From positions 1 through 61,908 of the forward strand of contig CAJXFK010000005.1 of assembly GCA_913052575.1 (NCBI GenBank): a stretch of 61,908 nt of DNA, read 5' to 3'. This DNA comes from an uncultured Planctomycetaceae bacterium (lineage in GTDB: Bacteria; Planctomycetota; Planctomycetia; Pirellulales; UBA1268). The position numbers and the translations under genes are program-made. Positions within the stretch are counted from its first letter, which is position 1. Every line of letters begins with the position of its first letter. Positions 18,456 to 26,634 of the stretch are shown here, one piece after another. The notes beneath the pieces were generated by a model. It worked only from the letters and a program-made list of their open reading frames with translations, was not told the origin of the DNA and made no database searches.

Positions 18456-20588
18456 TTATTGACTGGCTGTATCCTGAACCTCAAGAAGATGCGTATCGCC
18501 AGTCATTCGGAAATAATGGCCCTTTGGACCTCGGTCAATCAGAAATGGCCCTACAGTTCGATCACAGTCAAGAAAAATTACTGTGTTTTCATCTGGTTTC
18601 AATCGTCGCTCCGGCACGAAAGATTTACGATATCCAACACCCTTAGAAAGTCTGATCTCATCAATCTCTCCGTTAAAAAATGAATTCGCCCGACCACGTG
18701 CATCTGGATCTGCACCCACAAGAAGCGGGAACCAGTTCAATTTCCGCTTCATCGGCTGTTTTGTCTGCACCCGCTTCTGAAGTTTACCGTCAAGGTACAG
18801 TGCCAATGCTTCTCCCTCGTAGACCATGGCCACGTGATACCACTGATTCGTTTTGAGTTTCAAATCCGGCCGGATACTTTTATAGGATTTACCAAGAAAT
18901 ACACTTGCATCAAGCTGACCACGAGAAGTGAATATGCCGTATTCACTCTGCTCGGTTTTCGCAAGAAGTCCGACGCGATCTGCAAACTGCTTTCCCTTAA
19001 ACCAGCACTCCAGTGTAAAAGGTCCTTGTGGAAGAGGAACCTTATTTGATTCCAGAGATACATAATCTCCATTACCATCGAGTGATAACGACCGATTGAT
19101 AACACCTTGCGAAGAGAATACTGAATCAAAAAGCAATGGCACATCTCTTCGTACTACAGGGATACTATATCGAGTGGCTGGTGCAAGATAATCTTGAGAG
19201 ATCGTCAACTGCACCATTTCTGATGTTTTTTCAAAATACTTAGACTGGTATGAGGCCTGAAACTCCACTTCACAGCTTTTGCCGAATCCCAGCACACCGT
19301 GAACATGATCCGGCACAAAGTGCCATCGATTGTCATCGCTTTCGAGCGACACCGTGTATTCGACCGGGCGACTTGTCGGATTTGAAAATACTGCAGAGAA
19401 TCTGCTCACGCTCGACTTCTTCTGTTCGGCTGTTGCTACCTGTATCCCTCCTTTAAAAGCTACCGGCAGCCGTGCTAATTGAACGGTCTCTTCCTGAAGA
19501 CTGGCAGTAATTTCTCGAACGTCCATCGCCTCACCTACCGGAAATGCGGCCATTGCCACCTGTTCTTTTCGAACTGTGACGAGGTGATATTGATGAAGGT
19601 ACCCGGACTCCGGAACAAGGCCTTTTTGACCTCCTCCCACGGTAGCAAGAGAAATATATTCAATTCCATCATTCGGATCACTCCGCATGTGATGAATATG
19701 ACCAGCAAATACTGCTGTTACATTTCCAGCATCTACAAGAAGAGGATGGACTCGTTTTTTCCAGTCATCACCATACTTGCCCCCAATCCATCGCGGATGA
19801 TGGAGAAATATAAATTGGTGATTACAATCCTTCCCGCGCGCGAGAGCCTGTTTCAAAAAAGAAAGCTGCTCTTCACTCATTTTTTGAAGATGGGGCTTCG
19901 AAAAACTTTTTTCACCCGTTTCTTTGTCACCCTCATCTGAATAAATCACGGTAAAAGCGCATTGTTTGTGCCGAAACGAATACCACAATGGACCAAAATG
20001 CAATTCGTAGTTCTCTTGATGCTGAAATTTGGGCATCTCCGGATCATCCAGCGGTCTCCAATACACATCATGGTTTCCTGCAACAGGAAACCATGGACAT
20101 AGCAGACTGTTCATAATTGACTTGAACTCGCGCATCTGCACGAGCCATTCGTCTGTGCGGTTATATCCATTGACTAAATCACCTACCGTCATAACCAGAT
20201 CCGGCTCAATGAGATTGACGTCCCGAACAGCATCCGCCAATACATCCACACCTTCTGGTTGACCTCCGGTTCGGTCTCCAAATACAGCAAACGTGAAGGC
20301 CTCTTCTTCGGAAGGAATTGGTAGCACGATCTCACTTGAACGTGTTGTAAAAAATCGTTGTGTATTTGGCTGTACCGTTGGATGAGGAACTCCATGACGA
20401 TGCAAATGCCGTCCATGAGACAGGTTAGGGGTTTCTCCCGTTTCCCGAACATTGTCTTTCTCGGAGGAAGGGCTGGCAGCTGTCCCTCGATGAACGCCCA
20501 GTACAAAGAGTATGCCTACGCAAGCAACAGTAGCCAGCAAACGGACTTCTACTTGTAGAACACCACCGTGCAAAATTCTTGTAGCCAC
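18456..20588 (-). CDS. Exported metallophosphoesterase with LamG domain
   Basis: 710 residues starting with GTG after an AGGGG site, with a signal peptide (LLATVACVGILFVLGVHRG). Calcineurin-type metallophosphoesterase motifs run from about residue 95 to 310: FGDRTGG, VGDLVNG, GNHDVYW, HHPRWIGG and GHIHHM, supplying the two-metal ligands. A middle beta region (about 380-490) resembles a C-terminal Ig-like domain. Residues about 515-690 form a LamG/concanavalin-like jelly roll (LSLDGNGDYVSLE, TLECWFKG, WYHVAMVYEGEALALYLDG), common in planctomycete secreted enzymes and probably carbohydrate-binding. The substrate is unknown. It converges on the glycerate kinase with seven bases between the stops. 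Confidence 0.9.
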   Translation of the reverse strand: MATRILHGGVLQVEVRLLATVACVGILFVLGVHRGTAASPSSEKDNVRETGETPNLSHGRHLHRHGVPHPTVQPNTQRFFTTRSSEIVLPIPSEEEAFTFAVFGDRTGGQPEGVDVLADAVRDVNLIEPDLVMTVGDLVNGYNRTDEWLVQMREFKSIMNSLLCPWFPVAGNHDVYWRPLDDPEMPKFQHQENYELHFGPLWYSFRHKQCAFTVIYSDEGDKETGEKSFSKPHLQKMSEEQLSFLKQALARGKDCNHQFIFLHHPRWIGGKYGDDWKKRVHPLLVDAGNVTAVFAGHIHHMRSDPNDGIEYISLATVGGGQKGLVPESGYLHQYHLVTVRKEQVAMAAFPVGEAMDVREITASLQEETVQLARLPVAFKGGIQVATAEQKKSSVSRFSAVFSNPTSRPVEYTVSLESDDNRWHFVPDHVHGVLGFGKSCEVEFQASYQSKYFEKTSEMVQLTISQDYLAPATRYSIPVVRRDVPLLFDSVFSSQGVINRSLSLDGNGDYVSLESNKVPLPQGPFTLECWFKGKQFADRVGLLAKTEQSEYGIFTSRGQLDASVFLGKSYKSIRPDLKLKTNQWYHVAMVYEGEALALYLDGKLQKRVQTKQPMKRKLNWFPLLVGADPDARGRANSFFNGEIDEIRLSKGVGYRKSFVPERRLKPDENTVIFLDCDRTVGPFLIDRGPKGHYFRMTGDTHLLEVQDTASQ

Positions 20589-20631
20589 GTAAGTCCCCTG
20601 TCACCAAAGATAAAAAAAGAATTGATTGTTT

Positions 20632-21561
20632 TCAGACATCACATAGCGTGACTGCCTCCCGCAGACCAACAAATGCATCCCGAGTCGGAATAAATTCCTG
20701 GCCGACATACCCCTCGTATCCAATCGCCAGAAGTTTCTTCATTATTGGTGGATAATTAATTTCTTGAGACTCATCAAGCTCACCTCGCCCAGGGCATCCG
20801 GCCGTATGCACATGACCGATAACGTCTTTGCATTCCTCTATCCGACGGATAATATCACCGTTCATGATTTGGACATGATAGATATCAAAAAGTAATTTCA
20901 CACGATCAGATCCCACGCGACGAAGCATATTGGCTACAGCATCGACATTGTCACCCTGATAACCCGGGTGCCCTTTCATTGGATGGGAATCGTCTCGCGT
21001 ATTCAGATGTTCGAGACAAACTGTCACATTCTTGTTCTCTGCATAGCCAGCTATTTTTTTTAACCCAACAACACAATTGTCAAAGGCTTCTTCATCAGTC
21101 ATAGCACCACTTTTTGAATCTTCAGCATCACGCCATTTAAACCCGGTGAAAGCAATGACTGCTGGAATATGAGCTGCTGCACAAGCGTCAATCATCTTGC
21201 TCGTGCGAGTGATGACTTCCTCCTGGTATTTCAAATTATTAAACCCTTTGACATATGGCGCACCAGGCATGCCATTGGGAGCTATTGCACAGGTGAGCCC
21301 ATGCTGTTTGAGGATTGGCCAATTTGCAGGCTGGGTCAGTTCAATAGAAACACAGCCAAGTTCATTCGCAACCTGACACTGTTTCTGAATATCCCACTTG
21401 TCACCCATCGAGCTGAAGCACCAAGAAACAATTGATTGCTTGATATGCCCTTTAATAGTTTCAGACGATGCCCTCCCCTTCGTAGAAGCTGTTGCAAGCG
21501 TTGCTCCAGCTACCGTTGCAAAAAGACCTCGACGATTGATCGTTAGTGATTCGTGTTTCAT
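20632..21561 (-). CDS. TAT-exported hydroxypyruvate isomerase-like TIM barrel
   Basis: 309 residues from the ATG at 21561, nine bases after AGGAGG; a GTG at 21579 overlaps that site and is less likely. The twin-arginine signal is TINRRGLFATVAG. The rest is an AP-endonuclease-2 type TIM barrel close to hydroxypyruvate isomerases (Hyi), with metal and acid/base residues in CLEHLN, LFDIYHVQ, GHVHTAGCPGRGELD and GQEFIP. Cytoplasmic Hyi interconverts hydroxypyruvate and tartronate semialdehyde; this exported form may act on another sugar in the periplasm. TAT-exported members are abundant in planctomycetes. Confidence 0.9.
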   Translation of the reverse strand: MKHESLTINRRGLFATVAGATLATASTKGRASSETIKGHIKQSIVSWCFSSMGDKWDIQKQCQVANELGCVSIELTQPANWPILKQHGLTCAIAPNGMPGAPYVKGFNNLKYQEEVITRTSKMIDACAAAHIPAVIAFTGFKWRDAEDSKSGAMTDEEAFDNCVVGLKKIAGYAENKNVTVCLEHLNTRDDSHPMKGHPGYQGDNVDAVANMLRRVGSDRVKLLFDIYHVQIMNGDIIRRIEECKDVIGHVHTAGCPGRGELDESQEINYPPIMKKLLAIGYEGYVGQEFIPTRDAFVGLREAVTLCDV

Positions 21562-21718
21562 TGCATCAAGCCTCCTCACTAAATTAGAGCAGAATGCGGA
21601 GTGTTTCGCCTCAGTAAAGAACTTTTAAGCCTTGATATTGTGCTTTGTATATTTTTTAAAAACAATGAGCTATTGATACTGGTTTTTCTATAACAAATTG
21701 TTTTTTGATCGGGAATTC

Positions 21719-22696
21719 ATGTCTCAGCTTAAACGCATTCTTATTACTGGTGGTGCAGGTTTCCTCGGTAGTTATCTTTGCGAGCGGCTTGTTGAGAGTG
21801 GTCATGATGTCATTTGTGTTGACAACTTTTTCACTAGTCAAAAAACGAATGTTGCCCACCTGCTCGAACTTCCAAATTTTGAACTACTACGACACGACAT
21901 CATCCATCCATTTTGGCTTGAGGTTGATGAGATTTATAACCTTGCCTGCCCTGCAGCGCCGGGTCATTATCAATACAATCCAATAAAGACCATGAAAACT
22001 TCTGTATCTGGTGCGATGAACGTTCTTGGCATGGCAAAACGATGCCGAGCAAAGGTACTTCAGGCTTCTACAAGTGAAATATATGGAGACCCAGAAGTTC
22101 ACCCCCAGCCTGAGAATTATCGAGGGTCAGTGAATCCCATTGGGATTAGAGCCTGCTATGACGAAGGGAAGCGAGCCGCAGAGACTTTGTTTATGGACTA
22201 TCACCGCGCCCACGGAGTAAACATTCGGCTAATACGTATCTTCAACACGTATGGACCAAGAATGCATCCGTACGATGGTCGGGTGGTGTCAAACTTTATT
22301 AGGCAAGCTCTTACGAATGTGGATATCACGATTTATGGTGATGGTTCGCAAACACGTAGTTTCTGCTACCGAGATGATCTGATTGAAGGAATGATAGCAA
22401 TGATGAATGGCTCGGATAATTTCATCGGACCTGTGAACCTTGGGAACCCTCACGAATTCACAATACTTCAACTCGCAGAAATAATTATAAAACTTACAAA
22501 GTCAAAATCAAAAATTATAAAAAAACCGTTGCCAGCAGATGACCCTGTGCGAAGACAACCAGATATCACACTCGCGAAGCAAAAACTTTCTTGGGAACCG
22601 AACGTTTCTCTAGAAGAGGGTCTCGTAAAGACAATTAAATGGTTCCAATCGATCAACTTCGATGAATTTCGTGCACCCACACCGAACCATGGCTAA
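21719..22696 (+). CDS. UDP-glucuronate decarboxylase (UDP-xylose synthase)
   Basis: 325 residues from the ATG at 21719. An extended SDR with the NAD site [11 protein letters not shown], the catalytic pair in [10 protein letters not shown] (YxxxK) and the conserved [10 protein letters not shown] and [11 protein letters not shown] segments typical of UXS. It oxidises and decarboxylates UDP-glucuronate to UDP-xylose (or the 4-keto intermediate) for envelope glycans, using tightly bound NAD. No Lys- or Asn-rich insert or membrane anchor is present. The gene stands alone, divergent from the TIM-barrel gene. Confidence 0.94.
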   Translation: MSQLKRILITGGAGFLGSYLCERLVESGHDVICVDNFFTSQKTNVAHLLELPNFELLRHDIIHPFWLEVDEIYNLACPAAPGHYQYNPIKTMKTSVSGAMNVLGMAKRCRAKVLQASTSEIYGDPEVHPQPENYRGSVNPIGIRACYDEGKRAAETLFMDYHRAHGVNIRLIRIFNTYGPRMHPYDGRVVSNFIRQALTNVDITIYGDGSQTRSFCYRDDLIEGMIAMMNGSDNFIGPVNLGNPHEFTILQLAEIIIKLTKSKSKIIKKPLPADDPVRRQPDITLAKQKLSWEPNVSLEEGLVKTIKWFQSINFDEFRAPTPNHG

Positions 22697-22905
22697 CCGT
22701 AGGTTGAACATGACACACCTACTCGACCTTCATGTTATTTCCAGCACATGAAATTACAAAAGCGTGCGATTTGCATCTATAAATCCAAGAAAGAGTTCAC
22801 TCGCGATTTTCTTGTAATTTCCTCTTTCTCTGTCTATTTCTTCGACGAAATGCACCTATTTTGCCCTTCGCTCCACCCAAATAATTCGCTATTGTCCTTC
22901 ACTAA

Positions 22906-22938
22906 GTGAGCGTCAGTACTCTTCGTACTATCACTCAC
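22906..22938. repeat. Hairpin in the leader of the ACP gene
   Basis: AGTAC (22915-22919) and GTACT (22925-22929) close a TCTTC loop and are flanked by GTGAG (22906-22910) and CTCAC (22934-22938), giving a two-part stem interrupted by an internal loop. It ends 36 bases before the ACP start and may be a leader or operator element. Confidence 0.35.
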
Positions 22939-22974
22939 TCAATGAGTCCCTGCACCCTGAGGATCTGCTTGATC

Positions 22975-23241
22975 ATGGAACGCACGCAGTTGTCGGCAAT
23001 TGTTCTCGACTTACTCGAAAAAGAAACCGGCGAAACTTACGACACTCTCGAAGATTCAACAACTCTGAACGAGGGCCTTGGCCTCGACTCACTCGATATG
23101 GCAGGACTTATTTTGCATATCGAAAGCCACTTCGGTATTCAAATCGAGACCGAACTCCTCGAAAAAATTAAGACTGTTGGCCAGATACTCGACACACTGG
23201 AAGAAAAAATTGCTGTCAAGGAAAGACGAAACGCAGCCTAG
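22975..23241 (+). CDS. Acyl carrier protein
   Basis: 88 residues from the ATG at 22975, chosen over upstream in-frame starts because the ACP fold begins at once and GAGGA lies upstream. The phosphopantetheine attachment site is Ser39 in GLGLDSLDMAGL; helices I-IV match type II ACPs, with a basic tail (KERRNAA). It carries growing acyl chains as thioesters. It is not next to the usual fabD/fabG genes but precedes two ketoacyl-synthase-like genes, so it is likely a dedicated ACP for a specialised lipid or polyketide. Confidence 0.92.
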   Translation: MERTQLSAIVLDLLEKETGETYDTLEDSTTLNEGLGLDSLDMAGLILHIESHFGIQIETELLEKIKTVGQILDTLEEKIAVKERRNAA

Positions 23242-23316
23242 GAACCGCGGCGTCGTCATTCGCAGCGTACCTGTCGAGTTGCTCATCACAACTCCCTTTT
23301 GTTTGCACATATTGGC

Positions 23317-24171
23317 ATGAATCAAGCACCGTCTTTACCGGCTAACCTTTCTGCTCATTGCCAAATTGATTCGTGCGCAACGGTGTCTGCACATCTAAGC
23401 GAGTTTCCCACATTGGCCCGTGAAAAATATGCCCATGGGTCGCACTCCCTGCCGACCCGCTTTCTTCGGCATGCAGACGAGCAAACAGTCATTGGCGTAC
23501 GGTCCCTTCTCAAAGCAATGGCTTCAGATACACAGAAAAATATAGATATCAGTAATGATGCTGTCATTGCAGCTACATGCTTAGCCGGTCAGCCAGCTGC
23601 AGCACGGACAATGATAGGCCTTCGGGATAAAGGACCTGTTGGGGTAACTCCTCATATTGTTCCACAGTGCTCACTACACTCAGTCGCATCAGCGGCAAGT
23701 GTGGGCTTCGGAATGCATGGTCCAAACTTTGGTGTTGGCGGGGGAACACACTGTGTCTCTGAGGGCTTGTTGCTTTCGGTCACTTTAGCCCCCATGCTGG
23801 CGACAACTTCACCAACTGCGCGTATCTGGCTCATTTGCACTGGCTGGGATCAGCAACCGTCTCTGGGGACAAACGGCGAGGCCACAAATGATCCCCTCTG
23901 CCGAGGACTGACTCTGTTATTGCGACCTACTCTGGCACATTCCGTTGACACCATGTGCCCACACATACATGTTGCTCCTCAGCAGGATTTCCATGCCCAC
24001 AGTCACCATCCGATAGATACCTCACTCAGACAATTCTGTGAACGAATTGAAAATGGTGACTCCACAACTGTAGCTGTATCCAACAGCTGCGCAATAAAAA
24101 TTTTACCACCCATACCCTCGCAAGATGCTCGCAGACCAAATAAAACGGTCGCCCAGAAGGGGGCTGCTTAA
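23317..24171 (+). CDS. Half-length beta-ketoacyl synthase-like protein
   Basis: 284 residues, about the N-terminal half of a ketoacyl synthase (ATG at 23317 preferred over the TTG at 23299). The stretch VTPHIVPQCSLHSVASAASV plus MHGPNFGVGGGTHCVSEG aligns by eye with the region leading into the synthase nucleophile, but the usual ACAS is replaced and the His-containing second half is missing. It resembles the Ketoacyl-synt_2 (PF13723) proteins of aryl-polyene clusters, which partner a true synthase, like chain-length factors. Its TAA overlaps the ATG of the complete synthase (TAATG), so the two are translationally coupled and likely form a complex (inference). Confidence 0.75.
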   Translation: MNQAPSLPANLSAHCQIDSCATVSAHLSEFPTLAREKYAHGSHSLPTRFLRHADEQTVIGVRSLLKAMASDTQKNIDISNDAVIAATCLAGQPAAARTMIGLRDKGPVGVTPHIVPQCSLHSVASAASVGFGMHGPNFGVGGGTHCVSEGLLLSVTLAPMLATTSPTARIWLICTGWDQQPSLGTNGEATNDPLCRGLTLLLRPTLAHSVDTMCPHIHVAPQQDFHAHSHHPIDTSLRQFCERIENGDSTTVAVSNSCAIKILPPIPSQDARRPNKTVAQKGAA

Positions 24172-25412
24172 TGGTTTCAATATCCTCGCAGATCGTCATT
24201 ACGGGAATTGGGGCTGTAACCCCGCTTGGTAATTCATTCGATGCTATTGGAGATGCTTTACAAAATGGCCATTCAGGCATTGATTTCTACGATTTCGGAA
24301 CATTTTCCCGTCAACAGGAACATGCTGCTGCTCGAGTTCAATCAGTGGATGTGGAAACGGATGACAACATCATCTCCTCATCGTGGCGCATTGAAAAATC
24401 TTCTCGCCTGGAACAGTTTACTGTAGTACCATCTGCCCTTGCTCTTGCAGATGCTGGTATTCAAACGAGTTCTTGCACGGTCGATCAAAAAAACCGTATT
24501 GGATTTATTGCAGGCATCGGAGCAGAACAACTCAAAGATTGGGAACACGACTTCCTTGATGGTGGCCATGATGTATTCCATGCAAAGCGTCAGCCGTCTC
24601 TTGTCCATCGAGCCGCTCAAATACTTGGTATACATGGCCCGGCAGCAACAGTTGCGGCTGCCTGCGCTTCCAGTGGTTACGCCCTTGCACTCGGTAAAAC
24701 ATGGCTTGAGACTGGGCTGGTAGATGCTTGTGTTGTTGGTGGGTGTGATGTCCTTAGCCCAACTGCACTTGCCGCATTTCATAACCTTCGAGCACTGTCG
24801 AGACGAGAAGACGATCCGAAAAAAGCCTCTCGTCCATTTGATCAAGACCGTGATGGTTTTGTAATGGGAGAGGGTGGTGTTTTTTTTGTACTCGAACGAT
24901 GTGACTCAGCATTCAGCCGTCAATCCAAGATCTATGGCGCATTAGCTGGTATCGGTATGTCCAGTGACGCCTCACACATGGTCACACCGTGCAGTGATCC
25001 AGTCCAAGCGTCGCGTGCAATTACTGAAGCACTCGCTGACGCACGTCTTTCTCCACAAGATGTGAACTATGTGAATGCTCACGCCGCAAGTACTTCTGTA
25101 GGTGATGCCGCTGAAGCCGGAGCCATCCGCGATGCATTTGGTTCCGTAGCTGAATCAATACCGGTAAGTTCCACAAAAAGCATGTCCGGGCATCTCATTA
25201 GCGCTGCAGCGGCTTTCGAAGCACTTGCGTGCCTTGTGGCAATACAACGAAACATGATTCCACCAACTATCAACCTCGATAATCCCGATGAAGACTGTCT
25301 TCTTCGACACGTCCCTCATCAATCGATCTCCTTACCGGTTCATATTACCGCAAGCAATTCATTCGGTTTTGGTGGTTCAAACCTTTGTCTCATTCTCAAA
25401 GAAGCTGCATAA
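24171..25412 (+). CDS. Beta-ketoacyl-ACP synthase (FabF family)
   Basis: 413 residues, full length for KAS II. The triad is intact: Cys165 in VAAACASSG, His304 in NAHAAST and His341 in SGHLISAAAA, plus the ending NSFGFGGSN. The contexts differ from housekeeping FabF (NAHAAS instead of NAHGTS; GHLISAAAA instead of GHTLGAAG), suggesting a specialised synthase. It condenses acyl-enzyme with malonyl-ACP, probably the ACP encoded two genes upstream. One base overlaps the preceding synthase-like gene. Confidence 0.93.
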   Translation: MVSISSQIVITGIGAVTPLGNSFDAIGDALQNGHSGIDFYDFGTFSRQQEHAAARVQSVDVETDDNIISSSWRIEKSSRLEQFTVVPSALALADAGIQTSSCTVDQKNRIGFIAGIGAEQLKDWEHDFLDGGHDVFHAKRQPSLVHRAAQILGIHGPAATVAAACASSGYALALGKTWLETGLVDACVVGGCDVLSPTALAAFHNLRALSRREDDPKKASRPFDQDRDGFVMGEGGVFFVLERCDSAFSRQSKIYGALAGIGMSSDASHMVTPCSDPVQASRAITEALADARLSPQDVNYVNAHAASTSVGDAAEAGAIRDAFGSVAESIPVSSTKSMSGHLISAAAAFEALACLVAIQRNMIPPTINLDNPDEDCLLRHVPHQSISLPVHITASNSFGFGGSNLCLILKEAA

Positions 25413-25449
25413 CAACTTCCTTATTTCAATTTCCCCTCGGAGTTTCATC

Positions 25450-26094
25450 GTGGCTCATTCATCACCGTCGCTTCCCTCGCTTACACTTCCAGAAATTGGC
25501 TCCAATACTGACGGCATACTCGAGACTCTTGTAGCTCATTGGCATGACGTTGAGCCAAGCCATTCGGAAACAGAACTTGCCGGTAAAGTCTGTGATCTTC
25601 ATCAATTCAATTTTCTCTTATGGCATGAAGAAGATATTGCGAGGTCCCCTGACGTTACTGATACAAAAATAGCTGCTGTCAAACGAGCAATCGACAAATA
25701 CAATCAGGCACGCAATGATGCCATTGAGAAAGTTGATGACTGGCTTATTCAGGAACTTGAACATCAAAACATTGTGGCAGCTAAAGATGCACCAGCCGCC
25801 ACAGAAACCCCTGGCTCTGCAATTGATCGGCTCTCAATTCTTGAACTCCGCCGCTACCACATGCGTGAACAACTCGAACGAGCCGACGCATCGCAGGAGC
25901 ACCGTGAAAAAGTTGCTGAGAAAATGATCATACTTGATCAGCAGAGAGATCATCTCATCACAGCCCTTGACCGACTGCTTCAAGAAATTTTTTCAGGAAA
26001 ACGTCCGCTTCGGGTCTTCCGGCAAATGAAGATGTATAACGACCCAGCAATGAATCCGTATTTGTACAAGTCCGCCTCAAATTCAGTTGCATAA
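25450..26094 (+). CDS. DUF4254 protein
   Basis: 214 residues from a GTG at 25450, seven bases after CGGAG; upstream in-frame codons belong to the 3' end of the synthase. The helical sequence with NFLLWHEEDIARSP, ELEHQNIVAA, SAIDRLSILELRRYHM and FRQMKMYNDPAMNPYLY matches DUF4254, a family of unknown function often found beside lipopolysaccharide heptosyltransferase genes. It follows the synthase by 37 bases and probably belongs to the same operon, which suggests a link with envelope lipid or glycan. Confidence 0.85.
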   Translation: MAHSSPSLPSLTLPEIGSNTDGILETLVAHWHDVEPSHSETELAGKVCDLHQFNFLLWHEEDIARSPDVTDTKIAAVKRAIDKYNQARNDAIEKVDDWLIQELEHQNIVAAKDAPAATETPGSAIDRLSILELRRYHMREQLERADASQEHREKVAEKMIILDQQRDHLITALDRLLQEIFSGKRPLRVFRQMKMYNDPAMNPYLYKSASNSVA

Positions 26095-26166
26095 TATGAC
26101 ACAATGAGACTATCTGCGTAAAAACGTTCGTCACACATGCCGTGTCACAAGCGATCTACTACAAAA

Positions 26167-26476
26167 TCACATTAGAATGTCTTGGACAATCTCACCATAG
26201 ACATCAGTGAGTCGATAGTTTCAACCTTGATGACGAAACTTGATTTTCGTGTGGTCAAAACCAAGAACCTGAAGAATTGTCGCATTAAGATCGTGCACGT
26301 GAACGGGGTCGTTTGTAATCGAAAACCCTAGTTCATCTGTTGCACTTTTGAATTCCTTGGTTTCGTACCACCGACTCCTCTCCCGGCCCACATTTTTTGC
26401 TTATAAGTGTTGCATCCGTTCTTTTCACGAGCGGTGTGCGACCAGACTCACCAGACCTGACAATAAGTAAAAAATT
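26167..26476 (-). pseudogene. Relic of a DUF1501 gene (C-terminal part)
   Basis: On the minus strand one frame reads LLIVRSGESGRTPLV (26476 downward), equal to the ...VVWGGEFGRTP... motif of DUF1501 proteins. After a frame change and an evident deletion, a second frame reads [51 protein letters not shown], then TGA, then NYRLTDVYGEIVQDIL before a final TGA at 26167-26169. Intact relatives have RDFRLTDVHG there, so the TGA stands for the Arg. DUF1501 proteins are exported sulfatase-fold proteins usually paired with cytochrome-like DUF1549/DUF1553 proteins; no such partner is present here. Confidence 0.75.
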
Positions 26477-26634
26477 AGTTGGTTAGTACGTATGCAATCT
26501 AATTTTGTACATTTAACGCACGCTTTTGAAGCACGCCTTTTCTCACAGTTACATCGTAAGAATTATTGAGTTTGCACATTAGAATGATGGCCCCTTGGGA
26601 ACTCTTTTTTTATTATAACTTTGAAACACATCGT

